NCBI RefSeq assembly: GCF_014303735.1
Contig: NZ_CP060296.1
Span: forward strand, 3,865,501 to 3,929,500
Length of the DNA: 64,000 nt
Source of the DNA: Variovorax sp. PAMC28562
Lineage (GTDB): Bacteria > Pseudomonadota > Gammaproteobacteria > Burkholderiales > Burkholderiaceae_C
Reading direction: 5' to 3'
In this document: piece after piece, positions 17,751 to 27,362 of the stretch
How positions within the stretch are numbered: position 1 is the stretch's first letter
Layout: each line of letters starts with the position of its first letter
Program-made: the position numbers and the translations under genes
Notes under the pieces: generated by a model
Database searches by the model: none
Seen by the model: only the letters and a program-made list of their open reading frames with translations
What the model was told of the DNA's origin: nothing

Positions 17751-18515
17751 CTACTTCAAGCGCGCCAGGCGCTCGCGTCCAGCCTGAGCGGCTTCGGACT
17801 GCGGATAGGCTTTGGTCAAGTCTTCCAGCGTGCGACGAGCCGCGCGGGTGTCTTTGAGCTCGATCTGGCAATTGGCGATCGACAGCACGGCTTCCGGCGC
17901 CTTCGCGTGATCGGGCGCCAGAGACAGCATCGACCGGAAATTAGCAATCGCTTCGTTGTAGTTGCGCGTCGCGTATTGCGCATTGCCCAACCAGAACAAG
18001 GCCGACGGGTTGTAGCCGCTTTGCGGATGGGCCTTCACGAAGCCGGCGAAAGCCGTTTGGGCCTGCGCAAACTGACCACCGCGAAAGACGCCGAGTGCAG
18101 CATCGAACTCCGCTTTTTCTTTAGGGTCAGCGGTGAACTCGCGTCCGTCGACGGCAACGGTCGAGGGTTCACTCTTCTTCAAACGATCGTCGACATCCGT
18201 CTGCTTTTGCTGCATGTCGGACACGGTGCGGGTCAGCTGTTCGTTCTGGCCGGTCATGCGAGCGAGGTCGCCGCGCATGGCCTCGATCTGACTCTGCAGA
18301 TCGAGCAGACTGCGCCGCAATTGACCGTTTTCGTCAGTGAGCCGTTGGTTGGTGGCCTCGCGCATCGCTTCGACACGCTGCCGCAAGTCCAGGATGGCAC
18401 GGCGCGCCTCGTCATCCTCGAACAGCGCAGCATGCGCGCCGACCGATGCAAGCGACGCGCATGCCAACGCCGCAGCGGCGAGCGCGTGCCGCATGACAAC
18501 ACTGCGCATGATCAC
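17751..18515 (-). CDS. cpoB: Cell division coordinator CpoB (YbgF), Tol-Pal associated
   Basis: About 254 residues. It has an N-terminal signal peptide ([22 protein letters not shown]), a coiled-coil region (LRQRVEAMREATNQRL and the following heptads) for trimerisation, then TPR repeats from about residue 130 (FDAALGVFRGGQFAQAQTAF, FWLGNAQYATRNYNEAIANF). It is a periplasmic protein linking Tol energy use to PBP1B at the septum in E. coli. The start is GTG at 18515 overlapping the pal stop (GTGA), or ATG at 18509. Confidence 0.9.
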   Translation of the reverse strand: MIMRSVVMRHALAAAALACASLASVGAHAALFEDDEARRAILDLRQRVEAMREATNQRLTDENGQLRRSLLDLQSQIEAMRGDLARMTGQNEQLTRTVSDMQQKQTDVDDRLKKSEPSTVAVDGREFTADPKEKAEFDAALGVFRGGQFAQAQTAFAGFVKAHPQSGYNPSALFWLGNAQYATRNYNEAIANFRSMLSLAPDHAKAPEAVLSIANCQIELKDTRAARRTLEDLTKAYPQSEAAQAGRERLARLK

Positions 18516-19024
18516 TTGTAGAAGATTTCAGCGCGGCGGTTTTGCGCGTACACCGCTTCGCCGGCGCCAGTTGCAGCAGGCTTCTCTTTGCCGAAGCTCA
18601 CGGCTTCGATCTGGGCATCATTCACTCCCAGGAGCACCAGCGAGCGACGCACGGCTTCTGAGCGCTTTTGACCCAGCGCCAAGTTGTACTCGCGACCACC
18701 GCGCTCGTCGGTGTGACCTTCAATGGAAACGCGACGCTGTGCGTTCGCCTTCAGGAAGCGTGCGTGACCATCGATGAGCGCCTGGTACTCGGGCTTCACC
18801 GTGTAGCTGTCGTAATCGAAGTAGATGATCCGTGCGACTCCGACCGGGCCTTGCGCGTTCTGCGCGTTCGGATCGATCGTGACAGGTGCCACGCCGCTCG
18901 CCGAGCCCTGTCCCATGCCGCCACCAGTGCGGTCGACAACGGGTGCGTCGTTCAGCTTGGTGCCAGACGAGCAGCCTGCGATCAAAGCCACGATGGCCAG
19001 CGAATAAATCGTACGTTTCAACAT
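18512..19024 (-). CDS. pal: Peptidoglycan-associated lipoprotein Pal
   Basis: 170 residues. The signal peptide ends in the lipobox LIAGC, so it is an outer membrane lipoprotein. The C-terminal OmpA-like domain carries YFDYDSYTVKPEYQ and IEGHTDERGGREYNLALGQKR, the peptidoglycan-binding signature. I place the start at 19024 (MLKRTIYSLAIVALIAGC) because GAGGAG lies 8 bases upstream; an in-frame ATG at 19048 would spoil the signal peptide. It is part of tolB-pal-cpoB. Confidence 0.95.
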   Translation of the reverse strand: MLKRTIYSLAIVALIAGCSSGTKLNDAPVVDRTGGGMGQGSASGVAPVTIDPNAQNAQGPVGVARIIYFDYDSYTVKPEYQALIDGHARFLKANAQRRVSIEGHTDERGGREYNLALGQKRSEAVRRSLVLLGVNDAQIEAVSFGKEKPAATGAGEAVYAQNRRAEIFYK

Positions 19025-19044
19025 TTTCGAACTCCTCAAGTTAA

Positions 19045-20361
19045 TCATTGCTTTTGAAACGGACCCCAGTCCGGTTCTCTGATGTCGCCCGCTTGCCCCG
19101 CAAGGCGTGCCTTAATTTTTCCGTCCAGCGTGGTGGTCATCAGTGCCTCGCGGCCCTGAAGCTGCGTTGCGTAGACGATCAGCTTGCTGTTCGGAGCAAA
19201 ACTCGGGCTCTCGTCGGCTGCGGTGTCGGTAATCGCGTTGACCGTGCTGGTCGACAGCTCCATCACGTGGAGTTTGAACGCACCACCCACCCTGGAGATG
19301 TAGGCCAACCACCGGCCATCGGCGCTGATGGACGGAGAAATGTTGTAGGTGCCGCTGAAAGTGACCCGTGTCGGGTTTCCGCCGCTGGCACCCATCTTGT
19401 AGATCTGCGGTGCGCCGCCGCGGTCGCTGACGAAGTAAATGGTACTGCCGTCGGCCGAATACACGGGCTCGGTATCGATGCTGTTGCTCTGCGTCAGCCG
19501 GCGCGGCTCGCCACCGCTCGCAGCAATTGTGTAGAGCTGCGAGCCGCCGTCACGGCTCAGCGTCACCGCCAGCGAATTGCCATCGGGCGCCCATGCCGGG
19601 GCGCTGTTCGAGCCGCGGAAGTTGGCCAGCAGTCGCCGCTGCCCGCTCGCCACGTTGTGCACGTAGACCACCGGCTTGCGCGACTCGAACGAAACGTAGG
19701 CGAGCTGTTGTCCATTGGACGACCAACACGGCGAAATGATGGGCTCGGGGCTTGCGAGCGCTGCCTGGGAGTTCTCGCCGTCGGCGTCTGCCACCCACAA
19801 GGTGTAGCGGCTGCCGCCCTTGGTCACGTAGGCGATGCGCGTCGAGAAAATGCCTTTTTCGCCGGTCAGCTTTTCGTAGACATAGTCGGCGATACGGTGC
19901 GATGCGAGGCGCAAGTCGCCCTGTGGCACGGTATAGCTCTGGCCGCCGAGGTCCGCGCCGCGTACCACGTCCCAAAGACGGAATTTGATGTCGTAGCGGC
20001 CATCGGCAAGCTTGGTCACGCCACCGGCCACGAGCGAATCGGCCGTACGTTGGCGCCACAGAGTGAGGTCAGGACGCGATGTTTCGTCGAGCGCCTGGCC
20101 CGACGCATCGACGCCGCGGAACTGGCCGCTGCGCTCGAGATCGGCCTGAACGATGGCGGAGATTTTTTGCGGGGAGGCGTCTTGTCCTTTGAAAGGGACG
20201 AGCGCAATGGGCAGCTGCGTCAGGCCGACGCCCGACACCTCCACCCGGAACTGGGCAAGAGCGGAAAGCGCGGGAGATGCAGCGAGGGCCGCAATCAAGG
20301 TGCGGCGTGCGGTGAACGAGGAAGAAGAAGTCGAAATAAGAGCTGGCAACGGCTTGTTCAT
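19045..20361 (-). CDS. tolB: Tol-Pal system protein TolB
   Basis: 438 residues. Signal peptide (ARRTLIAALAASPALSALAQ), N-terminal alpha/beta domain (FRVEVSGVGLTQLPIALVPF) and a C-terminal six-bladed beta-propeller of repeated PxWSPDG-like blades (AWAPDGNSLAVTLS, EPVYSADGSTIYFVSD). A periplasmic partner of Pal and TolA. The usual tolQ-tolR-tolA genes are not upstream; msbA lies divergently there instead. The 155-bp intergenic region 20362-20516 should hold both promoters. Confidence 0.95.
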   Translation of the reverse strand: MNKPLPALISTSSSSFTARRTLIAALAASPALSALAQFRVEVSGVGLTQLPIALVPFKGQDASPQKISAIVQADLERSGQFRGVDASGQALDETSRPDLTLWRQRTADSLVAGGVTKLADGRYDIKFRLWDVVRGADLGGQSYTVPQGDLRLASHRIADYVYEKLTGEKGIFSTRIAYVTKGGSRYTLWVADADGENSQAALASPEPIISPCWSSNGQQLAYVSFESRKPVVYVHNVASGQRRLLANFRGSNSAPAWAPDGNSLAVTLSRDGGSQLYTIAASGGEPRRLTQSNSIDTEPVYSADGSTIYFVSDRGGAPQIYKMGASGGNPTRVTFSGTYNISPSISADGRWLAYISRVGGAFKLHVMELSTSTVNAITDTAADESPSFAPNSKLIVYATQLQGREALMTTTLDGKIKARLAGQAGDIREPDWGPFQKQ

Positions 20362-20516
20362 GCAGTTCGGAGAAGTTTTCGGGGCAAAAGTTTCCCCGAT
20401 CTGAAGCGAGGCTCAATGGTACACATAGCTCCGAAGGGGTCGTCACAAAACGTGAGCGCCTCTTGTGGACGTGGCAAAAGGGCGAATGTCAACGGGAAAA
20501 ACGTCAATGAGGACCC

Positions 20517-22352
20517 ATGGAGGAACTCATAAAGAGTCAACAGTCCACGCCCGTAGAATCCGCCGCCATGCCTTCCGCCCCCTCAGACGCCCCCGTGCGT
20601 GCCCCCTTGATGCGCCGTCTTTCGCGGCTCATGACCTGGTTCGGGCAGTCTCGTCGCTGGTGGACCATAGGGGTCGTCGCAGCCATGATCGCGGCACTCA
20701 CCGAGCCGTTGATGCCGGCGCTTTTGAAGCCGCTGCTGGACCGCGGTTTTTCGCGCGGCCAGCTCGCGTTGTGGACCGTTCCGGTCGTGCTCATTTCGCT
20801 GTTCGCGGTGCGCGGACTGGCGCAGTTCGTCTCGCAGTACGCCCTGGCACGTATCGCCAACGAGGGGATGCAGCGGTTGCGCCGTGTGCTGTTCGACCGG
20901 GTGCTGGCGGCAGAGCTGGCATTGTTCTCTCGGCAGTCGGCTAGCGCACTGTCGAACACGGTCGTGTACGAGGTGCAGACTGGCGCCATGCTGCTGGTGC
21001 AAGCGCTGCTGGGACTGTCGCGCGACGGCTTCACGCTGGTCGCCCTGCTCTTTTACCTTGTCTACCTGAACTGGAAACTGACGCTCATCGTCGGTGTGCT
21101 GGTGCCCGGCGTCGCATTCATCATGAAGGTGTTTTCCAAGCGCCTTTACCACCTGACGCGCCTCGGTCAGCAGGCTACAGACGACTTGGCCTACGTCGTC
21201 GAAGAAAACGTGCTTGCCCACCGCATGGTGCGTCTGCACGGCGCGGAAGCCGGCCAGGCGCAGCGCTTCGAGGCCCTGAGCCAGAAGCTGAACCGGCTTG
21301 CCGTGAAGTCCACCATCGCATCGGCCGCGATGACGCCGTTGACCCAATTGCTCGCGTCCGTCGCGCTGTCCGTGGTGCTCATGATCGCGCTCTGGCAAAG
21401 CGGCGAGCAAGGTTTGACTGTCGGCGGCTTCGTCGCCTACATCACGGCCATGCTGATGCTGATCGCGCCGATCCGCCGGCTTGCCGACATGGCCAACCCG
21501 ATCACGCGCGGCCTCGCCGCACTGGAGCGCGGGCTGGCGCTGATCGACGACATCGCCTCGGAGACGCAAGGCAGCTACACCGCCGACCGCGCGCGCGGCC
21601 GCATCGAACTGAAAGACGTGCGAGTGAGCTACCGCGGCGACGACGAAGCCTCTGCCATCGACCGGCTCAGCCTGACGATCGAGCCGGGCGAGGTCGTGGC
21701 CTTCGTCGGGCCGTCAGGGTCGGGCAAGACAACGCTCGTCAATTTGTTGCCCCGCTTCGTGCTGCCCAGTGCGGGCAAGGTGCTGCTGGACGACCACGAC
21801 ATCGGCGAATGGCAGCTGTCGAGCCTGCGCGCGCAGTTCGCGATGGTGAGTCAGGATGTCGTCATGCTGAACGACACGCTGGCCGCGAACGTCGCGTTAG
21901 GCGGCGACATCGACCGAGACAAGGTTCAGCGCTGCATCGTCGCGGCGAACCTGCAGTCGCACATCGACAGCCTCAGCCAGGGCATCGATACCGTGCTCGG
22001 CCACAACGCGGCGCAACTGTCGGGCGGTCAACGCCAGCGACTGGCCATTGCACGCGCACTCTACAAAGACGCGCCGATTCTGCTGCTCGACGAAGCCACC
22101 TCGGCCCTCGACACCGAGTCGGAGCGCCTGGTGCAAGACGCCCTTCAGCGCTTGATGCAAGGCCGCACCACACTCATCGTGGCGCACCGCCTCTCCACGA
22201 TCCAGCACGCCGATCGCATCGTCGTCATGGAGCGCGGCCGCGTGTCCGAGCAAGGCAGCCACGCACAACTGATGGCGCTCGATGGCCTGTACGCCCGCCT
22301 GCAAAACAACGCCATTCGCACAGCCCCTCCAGAAAAAGAGCCCACGATCTGA
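20517..22352 (+). CDS. msbA: Lipid A export ABC transporter MsbA
   Basis: 611 residues, type IV ABC exporter half-transporter. The N-terminal membrane domain (about 40-345) has six hydrophobic helices. The NBD has Walker A GPSGSGKTT (about residue 402), signature LSGGQRQRLAIARAL, Walker B ILLLDEATSALD and an H-loop in IVAHRLST. It flips lipid A-core across the inner membrane. The chosen start has GAGGA just upstream; ATG at 20568 is an alternative. It ends 8 bp before a dispersed repeat. Confidence 0.9.
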   Translation: MEELIKSQQSTPVESAAMPSAPSDAPVRAPLMRRLSRLMTWFGQSRRWWTIGVVAAMIAALTEPLMPALLKPLLDRGFSRGQLALWTVPVVLISLFAVRGLAQFVSQYALARIANEGMQRLRRVLFDRVLAAELALFSRQSASALSNTVVYEVQTGAMLLVQALLGLSRDGFTLVALLFYLVYLNWKLTLIVGVLVPGVAFIMKVFSKRLYHLTRLGQQATDDLAYVVEENVLAHRMVRLHGAEAGQAQRFEALSQKLNRLAVKSTIASAAMTPLTQLLASVALSVVLMIALWQSGEQGLTVGGFVAYITAMLMLIAPIRRLADMANPITRGLAALERGLALIDDIASETQGSYTADRARGRIELKDVRVSYRGDDEASAIDRLSLTIEPGEVVAFVGPSGSGKTTLVNLLPRFVLPSAGKVLLDDHDIGEWQLSSLRAQFAMVSQDVVMLNDTLAANVALGGDIDRDKVQRCIVAANLQSHIDSLSQGIDTVLGHNAAQLSGGQRQRLAIARALYKDAPILLLDEATSALDTESERLVQDALQRLMQGRTTLIVAHRLSTIQHADRIVVMERGRVSEQGSHAQLMALDGLYARLQNNAIRTAPPEKEPTI

Positions 22353-22359
22353 CCCTCGA

Positions 22360-22464
22360 TTCCAGAAACATCGCGGAACCGGCTCTGCCGCGCCGCTGAT
22401 GTTGCTCCGGGTCCAGGGAGTGGGAGTCGCGACACGAAGTGCGCAGCGACCTGGGAGCGAGCTA
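22360..22464. repeat. Dispersed intergenic repeat, copy 1
   Basis: It begins TTCCAGAAACATCGCGGAAC and ends GCGAGCTA, matching copy 2 at 35965-36035 at both ends and in the middle (CCGCTG-TGTTGC), with about 30 extra bases near its right end. It contains GC-rich inverted segments (GCGGAACCG with CGCCGC), so it can form a hairpin between the convergent msbA and rng. Its last bases CTA are the TAG stop of rng. Confidence 0.7.
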
Positions 22465-23988
22465 GAGCAACACGATGTCGTACTGTCCCTGGCCGATCGC
22501 AGCTTCGGCCTGCAGGGAAATCGGCTTTCCGATGAAGTCGCTGAGGCCGGCGAGATGCTGGCTCTCTTCGTCCAGAAACAGCTCGATGACCTGCGGCGAT
22601 GACACGATCCGGAACTCGCGCGGCGTGAACTGCCGCGCCTCGCGCAGGATCTCTCGCATGACGTCGTAGGCCACGCTGCGGGCCGTCTTGACGATGCCCT
22701 GACCTTTGCACGCCAGGCACGGCTCGCACAGCATGTGAGCCAGCGATTCGCGGGTGCGCTTGCGCGTCATCTCGACCAGACCCAACTGCGAGAAACCGCC
22801 GGCTGTCGTCTTGACGCGATCGCGCATGAGTTGCTTCCTGAACTCCGCCAGCACCTGCTCGCGATGGTCGTCTCGCACCATGTCGATGAAGTCCACGATG
22901 ATGATGCCGCCCAGATTGCGCAACCTGAGTTGTCGCGCGATGGCCTGCGCGGCTTCGAGGTTGGTCTTGAAGATCGTGTCGTCGAAATTTCGCGCGCCGA
23001 CGAAACCACCGGTGTTGACGTCGACGGTGGTCAACGCCTCGGTCTGATCGACCACCAGATAACCACCTGACTTGAGTTCGACGCGTCGACCTAGCGCCTT
23101 GGCGATCTCTTCATCGACCGCATACAGGTCGAAAATCGGACGCTCGCCTTTGTAGTGCTGCAGCTTGCCAGCCGCCTGTGGCATGAACTCGGCACCGAAC
23201 TTGTGCAGCACATCGAACTGCTCGCGCGAATCGATGCGAATGGTCTGCGTGTCTTCGCTGGTCATGTCGCGCAACACGCGTTGCAGCAGGCTCAGGTCTT
23301 GATGCAGCAACGACATCGCCGGCATGCGAGAAGACGATTCGCGAATGCGCGACCAAGTCTTGCGCAGGTACGCGATGTCTTCGGCGAGTTCGGCGTCGGA
23401 CGAGTCTTCGCCGTTGGTACGCAGGATGAAGCCACCGGTGGCGGCCGGCACCACACCGCCGCTGTCGGCTGCTGCTGCCGCCTCGATCAGCACCTGCATG
23501 CGGGCGCGCAAGGCATCCCGCTGGTCCGACGGAATCTTCTGCGACACGCCGATATGGTTGTCTTGCGGCAAGAACACCAGCAGCCGCCCTGCGATGCTGA
23601 TCTGCGTCGACAGGCGCGCGCCCTTGGTGCCGATCGGGTCCTTGATCACCTGAACGAGCAACGACTGTCCTTCGAACACCTGCTTTTCGATGGGCACGAT
23701 CGGCCCGCTGCCGCGATGGTCGCGCTCGGGCACCTGCGTGCTGGCACGTGAGCCCGGCGTGAAGGGAGAAACGATGTCGGCGACGTGAAGGAACGCTGTG
23801 CGCTCGAGACCGATGTCGATAAAAGCCGACTGCATGCCAGGCAGCACGCGCGACACTTTGCCGAGATAGACGTTGCCGACCAACCCCCGCTCCAGCGTGC
23901 GTTCGACATGCAGCTCTTGCACTGCGCCGTGCTCCACCAGCGCGACGCGGGTCTCTTGCGGGGACCAGTTGATCAGGATGTCTTGCAT
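22462..23988 (-). CDS. rng: Ribonuclease G
   Basis: 508 residues, RNase E/G family endoribonuclease for 16S rRNA 5'-end maturation and mRNA decay. The N-terminal S1 domain begins at GLVGNVYLGKVSRVLPGMQSAF; the DNase I-like catalytic domain contains VDVNTGGFVG and GGIIIVDFIDM, which hold the metal-binding Asp residues. The Zn-link region reads CEPCLACKG. The length is that of RNase G, without the long RNase E tail. The gene lies 8 bp downstream of maf; its stop codon lies in a repeat. Confidence 0.93.
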   Translation of the reverse strand: MQDILINWSPQETRVALVEHGAVQELHVERTLERGLVGNVYLGKVSRVLPGMQSAFIDIGLERTAFLHVADIVSPFTPGSRASTQVPERDHRGSGPIVPIEKQVFEGQSLLVQVIKDPIGTKGARLSTQISIAGRLLVFLPQDNHIGVSQKIPSDQRDALRARMQVLIEAAAAADSGGVVPAATGGFILRTNGEDSSDAELAEDIAYLRKTWSRIRESSSRMPAMSLLHQDLSLLQRVLRDMTSEDTQTIRIDSREQFDVLHKFGAEFMPQAAGKLQHYKGERPIFDLYAVDEEIAKALGRRVELKSGGYLVVDQTEALTTVDVNTGGFVGARNFDDTIFKTNLEAAQAIARQLRLRNLGGIIIVDFIDMVRDDHREQVLAEFRKQLMRDRVKTTAGGFSQLGLVEMTRKRTRESLAHMLCEPCLACKGQGIVKTARSVAYDVMREILREARQFTPREFRIVSSPQVIELFLDEESQHLAGLSDFIGKPISLQAEAAIGQGQYDIVLL

Positions 23989-23996
23989 GGGTTCTT

Positions 23997-24596
23997 CTAG
24001 ATCTTGAAACCGGCGCGCCGCAGCAGCTGCGCGGTCTCGAACATCGGAAGACCCATGATGCCCGAATAGGACCCGCCGATGTATTCGACGAAGGCTGCCG
24101 CAGCACCCTGCACTGCGTAGGCGCCGGCTTTGCCGAGCGGCTCGCCGCCCTCTACATAGCGCGCGATCTGCGGCCGAGTCAGGGTCGCGAAGCGCACACG
24201 CGAGACGCTGAGCGCGGCATCGCGGCGGCGCCCGTGATGTACGGCCACGGCCGTCAGCACGCGATGCGTCGTACCCGACAGGAGACCCAGCATGCGACGC
24301 GCGTCGGCAGCATCATCGGGCTTGCCGAAGATGGTGCGGCCGAGCGCCACGGTGGTGTCGGCACACAGCACCGGCGCGTCGGGCAGCCCATGGCGCTTGC
24401 GGCGCTCGACCGCGGCGTCGAGTTTGAGCCCCGTCACTCGCTGTACGTAGGCAGCCGGACTCTCGGCACCATGCACGGCCTCGAGCGCTTCGGCGTCCTC
24501 GTCGTCATCGGCCAACAGCAGCTCATGGCGCACGCCGAGTTGTCCCAACAACTGGGCACGGCGCGGACTCTGCGAGGCAAGGTAGATGAAGCGCAT
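23997..24596 (-). CDS. maf: Maf-family nucleoside triphosphate pyrophosphatase
   Basis: 199 residues from the ATG at 24596, where [19 protein letters not shown] begins. This is the family N-terminus (SxSPRR). [11 protein letters not shown] and [15 protein letters not shown] are the other conserved blocks; [18 protein letters not shown] closes the domain. It hydrolyses non-canonical or modified NTPs. The SRVRFATLT segment fits the dTTP/UTP-type branch. It lies between rlmH and rng, a gene order seen in many proteobacteria. Confidence 0.9.
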   Translation of the reverse strand: MRFIYLASQSPRRAQLLGQLGVRHELLLADDDEDAEALEAVHGAESPAAYVQRVTGLKLDAAVERRKRHGLPDAPVLCADTTVALGRTIFGKPDDAADARRMLGLLSGTTHRVLTAVAVHHGRRRDAALSVSRVRFATLTRPQIARYVEGGEPLGKAGAYAVQGAAAAFVEYIGGSYSGIMGLPMFETAQLLRRAGFKI

Positions 24597-24626
24597 CGGC
24601 GCAGGCAAAAGCAAGTGGTCCAGGCG

Positions 24627-25094
24627 CTATTCGCGGTGGTACGGATGGCCGGCGTTGACCGACCAGGCGCGATACAGCTGTTCGACCAGCAGCACGCGCG
24701 CCATGGCATGAGGCAATGTCAGATCGGACAAACGAATGCGCTCGTGCGCAGCGGCCTTGAAGGCAGGGTCGAGCCCGTCGGGGCCGCCGATGACCAGTGC
24801 CACGTCGTCGCCCTCGCCCTGCCAGGCCTGCAGTCGGGCCGCCAGGGCCTTTGTCGTGAGCGAGGTGCCACGTTCGTCCAGCGCGACGATGTGCATGCCG
24901 CGGGCGATCGCTGCCTCAATGCGTTCGCGCTCGGCGGCATAGATCGTGTCGAGTGATTTCGAACTGCGTGGCTCTGTCTTGACAGCCCGCAGTTCGAGTT
25001 TGAGCTCCGGCGGGAAGCGCTTGGCGTAATCGTCCCAGGCGGTCTGTGCCCAGTCGGGCATGCGTTGCCCGACCGCGACCACCAGGAGCTTCAT
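24627..25094 (-). CDS. rlmH: 23S rRNA (pseudouridine-1915-N3)-methyltransferase
   Basis: 155 residues, SPOUT-class methyltransferase. [17 protein letters not shown] is the family start. [30 protein letters not shown] and [25 protein letters not shown] form the knot and SAM site; the protein ends YHRE. It methylates pseudouridine 1915 in helix 69. It overlaps the rsfS stop by 4 bp (ATGA). Confidence 0.96.
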   Translation of the reverse strand: MKLLVVAVGQRMPDWAQTAWDDYAKRFPPELKLELRAVKTEPRSSKSLDTIYAAERERIEAAIARGMHIVALDERGTSLTTKALAARLQAWQGEGDDVALVIGGPDGLDPAFKAAAHERIRLSDLTLPHAMARVLLVEQLYRAWSVNAGHPYHRE

Positions 25095-25789
25095 GCGTTC
25101 TTCGGAGCAGCCTTGCGCGCGGGCTTCTTGACCGCGGCGGCGGTCTTGGAGGCAGGTCGGGCTGCAGGCTTCGCGGCCGACCTCGGCGCCGATTTGGCAG
25201 CCGCCTTCTTGGCGGCCGGCTTGCCGAACACTTTGACAGGCGTGTTGGCAGAAGCCTTGCGAGCCGGCGCCCTGCGCGATGATGGGCCCTTGGCTGCTTT
25301 GGCCTCGAGCTCAGCGGCGCGAATGGCGGTCTTGGCAGCGCTGGACCGGCGCAACGTCGTCGGTTGCTTGACGGCCGGCTTCTTCTCTTCGACGACCTTG
25401 GCCGGCGACGCCGGCTTGCTCGATCCGAGCTTGGTACGAACCGGCTTGTCGCCCCAGATTTCTTCGAGGTGGTAATACTGGCGGATGGCCGGCTGCATGA
25501 TGTGCGCGACCGCCGCGCCGCAGTCCACGATGATCCATTCGCCGTTTTCTTCGCCTTCGATGCGCGGCTTGCCAAAGCCGGCTTCACGCACGGCATCGCG
25601 CACGCTCGAAGCCAGCGCCTTGGTCTGTCGATTCGATGTGCCCGAGGCGATGATCACGCGCTCGAAAAGCGGTGAAAGATGCTCAGTGTCGAATACCGCA
25701 ATGTCCTGCGCCTTGACGTCTTCAAGTCCATCGATGATGGCTCGCTGAAGTTTCTGGGTGTCTTTCTTGGCGGCGGCTTCAGTTGTCAT
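25091..25789 (-). CDS. rsfS: Ribosomal silencing factor RsfS with long basic tail
   Basis: 232 residues. The first 115 are the RsfS domain ([68 protein letters not shown]), which binds uL14 and blocks subunit joining in stationary phase. The remaining 115 or so residues are a Lys/Ala/Pro-rich, histone H1-like, low-complexity tail absent from the E. coli protein (about 105 aa). It shares one base with the nadD stop (TGATG) and overlaps rlmH. Confidence 0.93.
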   Translation of the reverse strand: MTTEAAAKKDTQKLQRAIIDGLEDVKAQDIAVFDTEHLSPLFERVIIASGTSNRQTKALASSVRDAVREAGFGKPRIEGEENGEWIIVDCGAAVAHIMQPAIRQYYHLEEIWGDKPVRTKLGSSKPASPAKVVEEKKPAVKQPTTLRRSSAAKTAIRAAELEAKAAKGPSSRRAPARKASANTPVKVFGKPAAKKAAAKSAPRSAAKPAARPASKTAAAVKKPARKAAPKNA

Positions 25790-26436
25790 CAGGCAGGTCG
25801 GTAGAGGAGATGTTGATCAATATAGCGTGCAACGGCGGGCGGAACCAGTGCGGAAAGGTCTCTGCCACGGGCAGCGCGCTCGCGAATGTCGGTGGCGCTG
25901 ATGTCCATGGCCGGCAGCTCAAGTCTCTCGAACCGGGCGCCAGCCGGTAGGCCGGGCAAGGCAGATGGATCGAACCGGGCTGCATCGCCCGTCTGTATTG
26001 CTCGATGCGCTACAGAAACGATAGCAAGCGCGAGTATACTCTGCCAGCCGTTCCAGGTCGGCAAGGCGCGGGCCTGGTCTTCGCCCATGACCAGCACCCA
26101 TTGCACGTCGGGCAATTCGTCGTGCAGCTCTTGCAAGGTATTGAGCGTGTAAGTGGGGCCGGGCCGCAACACTTCGCGCGTGTCGACGACAGCGCCGGGC
26201 AAGTCCTGAAACGCAAGACGCGTCATGGCGAGCCGGTCTTCGGCACGGGTTAACGCCCTCGCCTTGTGCCAGGCCTGCCCGGTCGGAAAGATGCGTAGCT
26301 CCTGCAAACCGAGCTGCGCCAGGGCCGCTGCAGCCAGCGCGACGTGTGCGTTGTGCGGCGGATCGAACGCGCCGCCGAATACGCCGATGCGGATCGACGG
26401 CCGACCACTGCCGTTGCCCTGCGCGCTCAAAGCCAC
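25789..26436 (-). CDS. nadD: Nicotinate-nucleotide adenylyltransferase
   Basis: 215 residues. It makes deamido-NAD from NaMN and [22 protein letters not shown] is the nucleotidyltransferase HxGH-type motif, here [24 protein letters not shown] and the C-terminal [28 protein letters not shown] (ISxTxIR) are diagnostic. The start is GTG at 26436, overlapping the hemF stop by 10 bp; TTG at 26430 is possible. It is followed directly by rsfS. Confidence 0.93.
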   Translation of the reverse strand: MALSAQGNGSGRPSIRIGVFGGAFDPPHNAHVALAAAALAQLGLQELRIFPTGQAWHKARALTRAEDRLAMTRLAFQDLPGAVVDTREVLRPGPTYTLNTLQELHDELPDVQWVLVMGEDQARALPTWNGWQSILALAIVSVAHRAIQTGDAARFDPSALPGLPAGARFERLELPAMDISATDIRERAARGRDLSALVPPAVARYIDQHLLYRPA

Positions 26437-27362
26437 TCGCGCCGCACGATGAAGTCGCTGTACAGACTCGCCTCGGGCGTACCGACGTCAGGCATGCGCT
26501 GATAAGCCCAACTCGCGAGCGGCGGCATCGACAACAAGATCGATTCGGTGCGACCGCCGGACTGCAGACCGAAGTGCGTTCCACGATCCCACACGAGATT
26601 GAACTCGACGTAGCGGCCGCGGCGGTACAACTGGAATTCGCGCTCGCGCTCGCCATACGGTGTTTCGCGGCGGCGCTCGACGATCGGCATGTAAGCAGGC
26701 AAGAACGCATCGCCGACGGAGCGCAACATCGCGAAGCTCTGTTCGAAACCGAGCTCCGAGAAATCGTCGAAAAAGATGCCGCCGATGCCGCGCTGCTCGT
26801 TGCGGTGCTTCAAGAAAAAGTACTCGTCGCACCACTGCTTGAAGCGCTGATATTTGTCGTCGCCGAAGGGCGCTAGCGCATCGCGGCAAGTCGCATGAAA
26901 GTGCACCGCGTCCTCGACAAAACCGTAGTACGGCGTCAAGTCCATGCCGCCGCCAAACCAGCAGACCGGCTCGCCACCTTCGGGCAGCGCAGCCAGCATG
27001 CGGATGTTCATGTGCACTGTCGGCACATACGGATTGCGGGGATGAAAAACCAACGACACGCCCATCGCCTCGAAGGGCGCGCCCGACAGTTCGGGCCGAT
27101 GTTGCGTGGCCGAAGGCGGCAGCCTGGGGCCACGAACCTGAGAGAAGCCGCAGCCTGCGCGTTCGAACAATTTGCCGCCTTCGAGGATGCAGGTGAGCCC
27201 GCTGCCTTGAAGCAATTCTTCCGGCGCTTTCTGCCAGGCATCGCTGGCGCACGCACCGCCATCGGCCGCCTCGATCGACGAGACGATGCGTTGCTGCAAT
27301 CCGCGCAGGTAGGCGGCGACTTCTGCCGGTGTCGTCGTGACCGTTGCAGACGCAACCGCCAT
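26427..27362 (-). CDS. hemF: Oxygen-dependent coproporphyrinogen III oxidase
   Basis: 311 residues from the ATG at 27362, which overlaps the purD stop (TGATG). It performs oxidative decarboxylation of coproporphyrinogen III in heme synthesis. Conserved blocks are [59 protein letters not shown] and [31 protein letters not shown] near the end. Normal length. A longer frame upstream to 27701 is antisense to purD and is not used. Confidence 0.95.
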   Translation of the reverse strand: MAVASATVTTTPAEVAAYLRGLQQRIVSSIEAADGGACASDAWQKAPEELLQGSGLTCILEGGKLFERAGCGFSQVRGPRLPPSATQHRPELSGAPFEAMGVSLVFHPRNPYVPTVHMNIRMLAALPEGGEPVCWFGGGMDLTPYYGFVEDAVHFHATCRDALAPFGDDKYQRFKQWCDEYFFLKHRNEQRGIGGIFFDDFSELGFEQSFAMLRSVGDAFLPAYMPIVERRRETPYGEREREFQLYRRGRYVEFNLVWDRGTHFGLQSGGRTESILLSMPPLASWAYQRMPDVGTPEASLYSDFIVRREWL

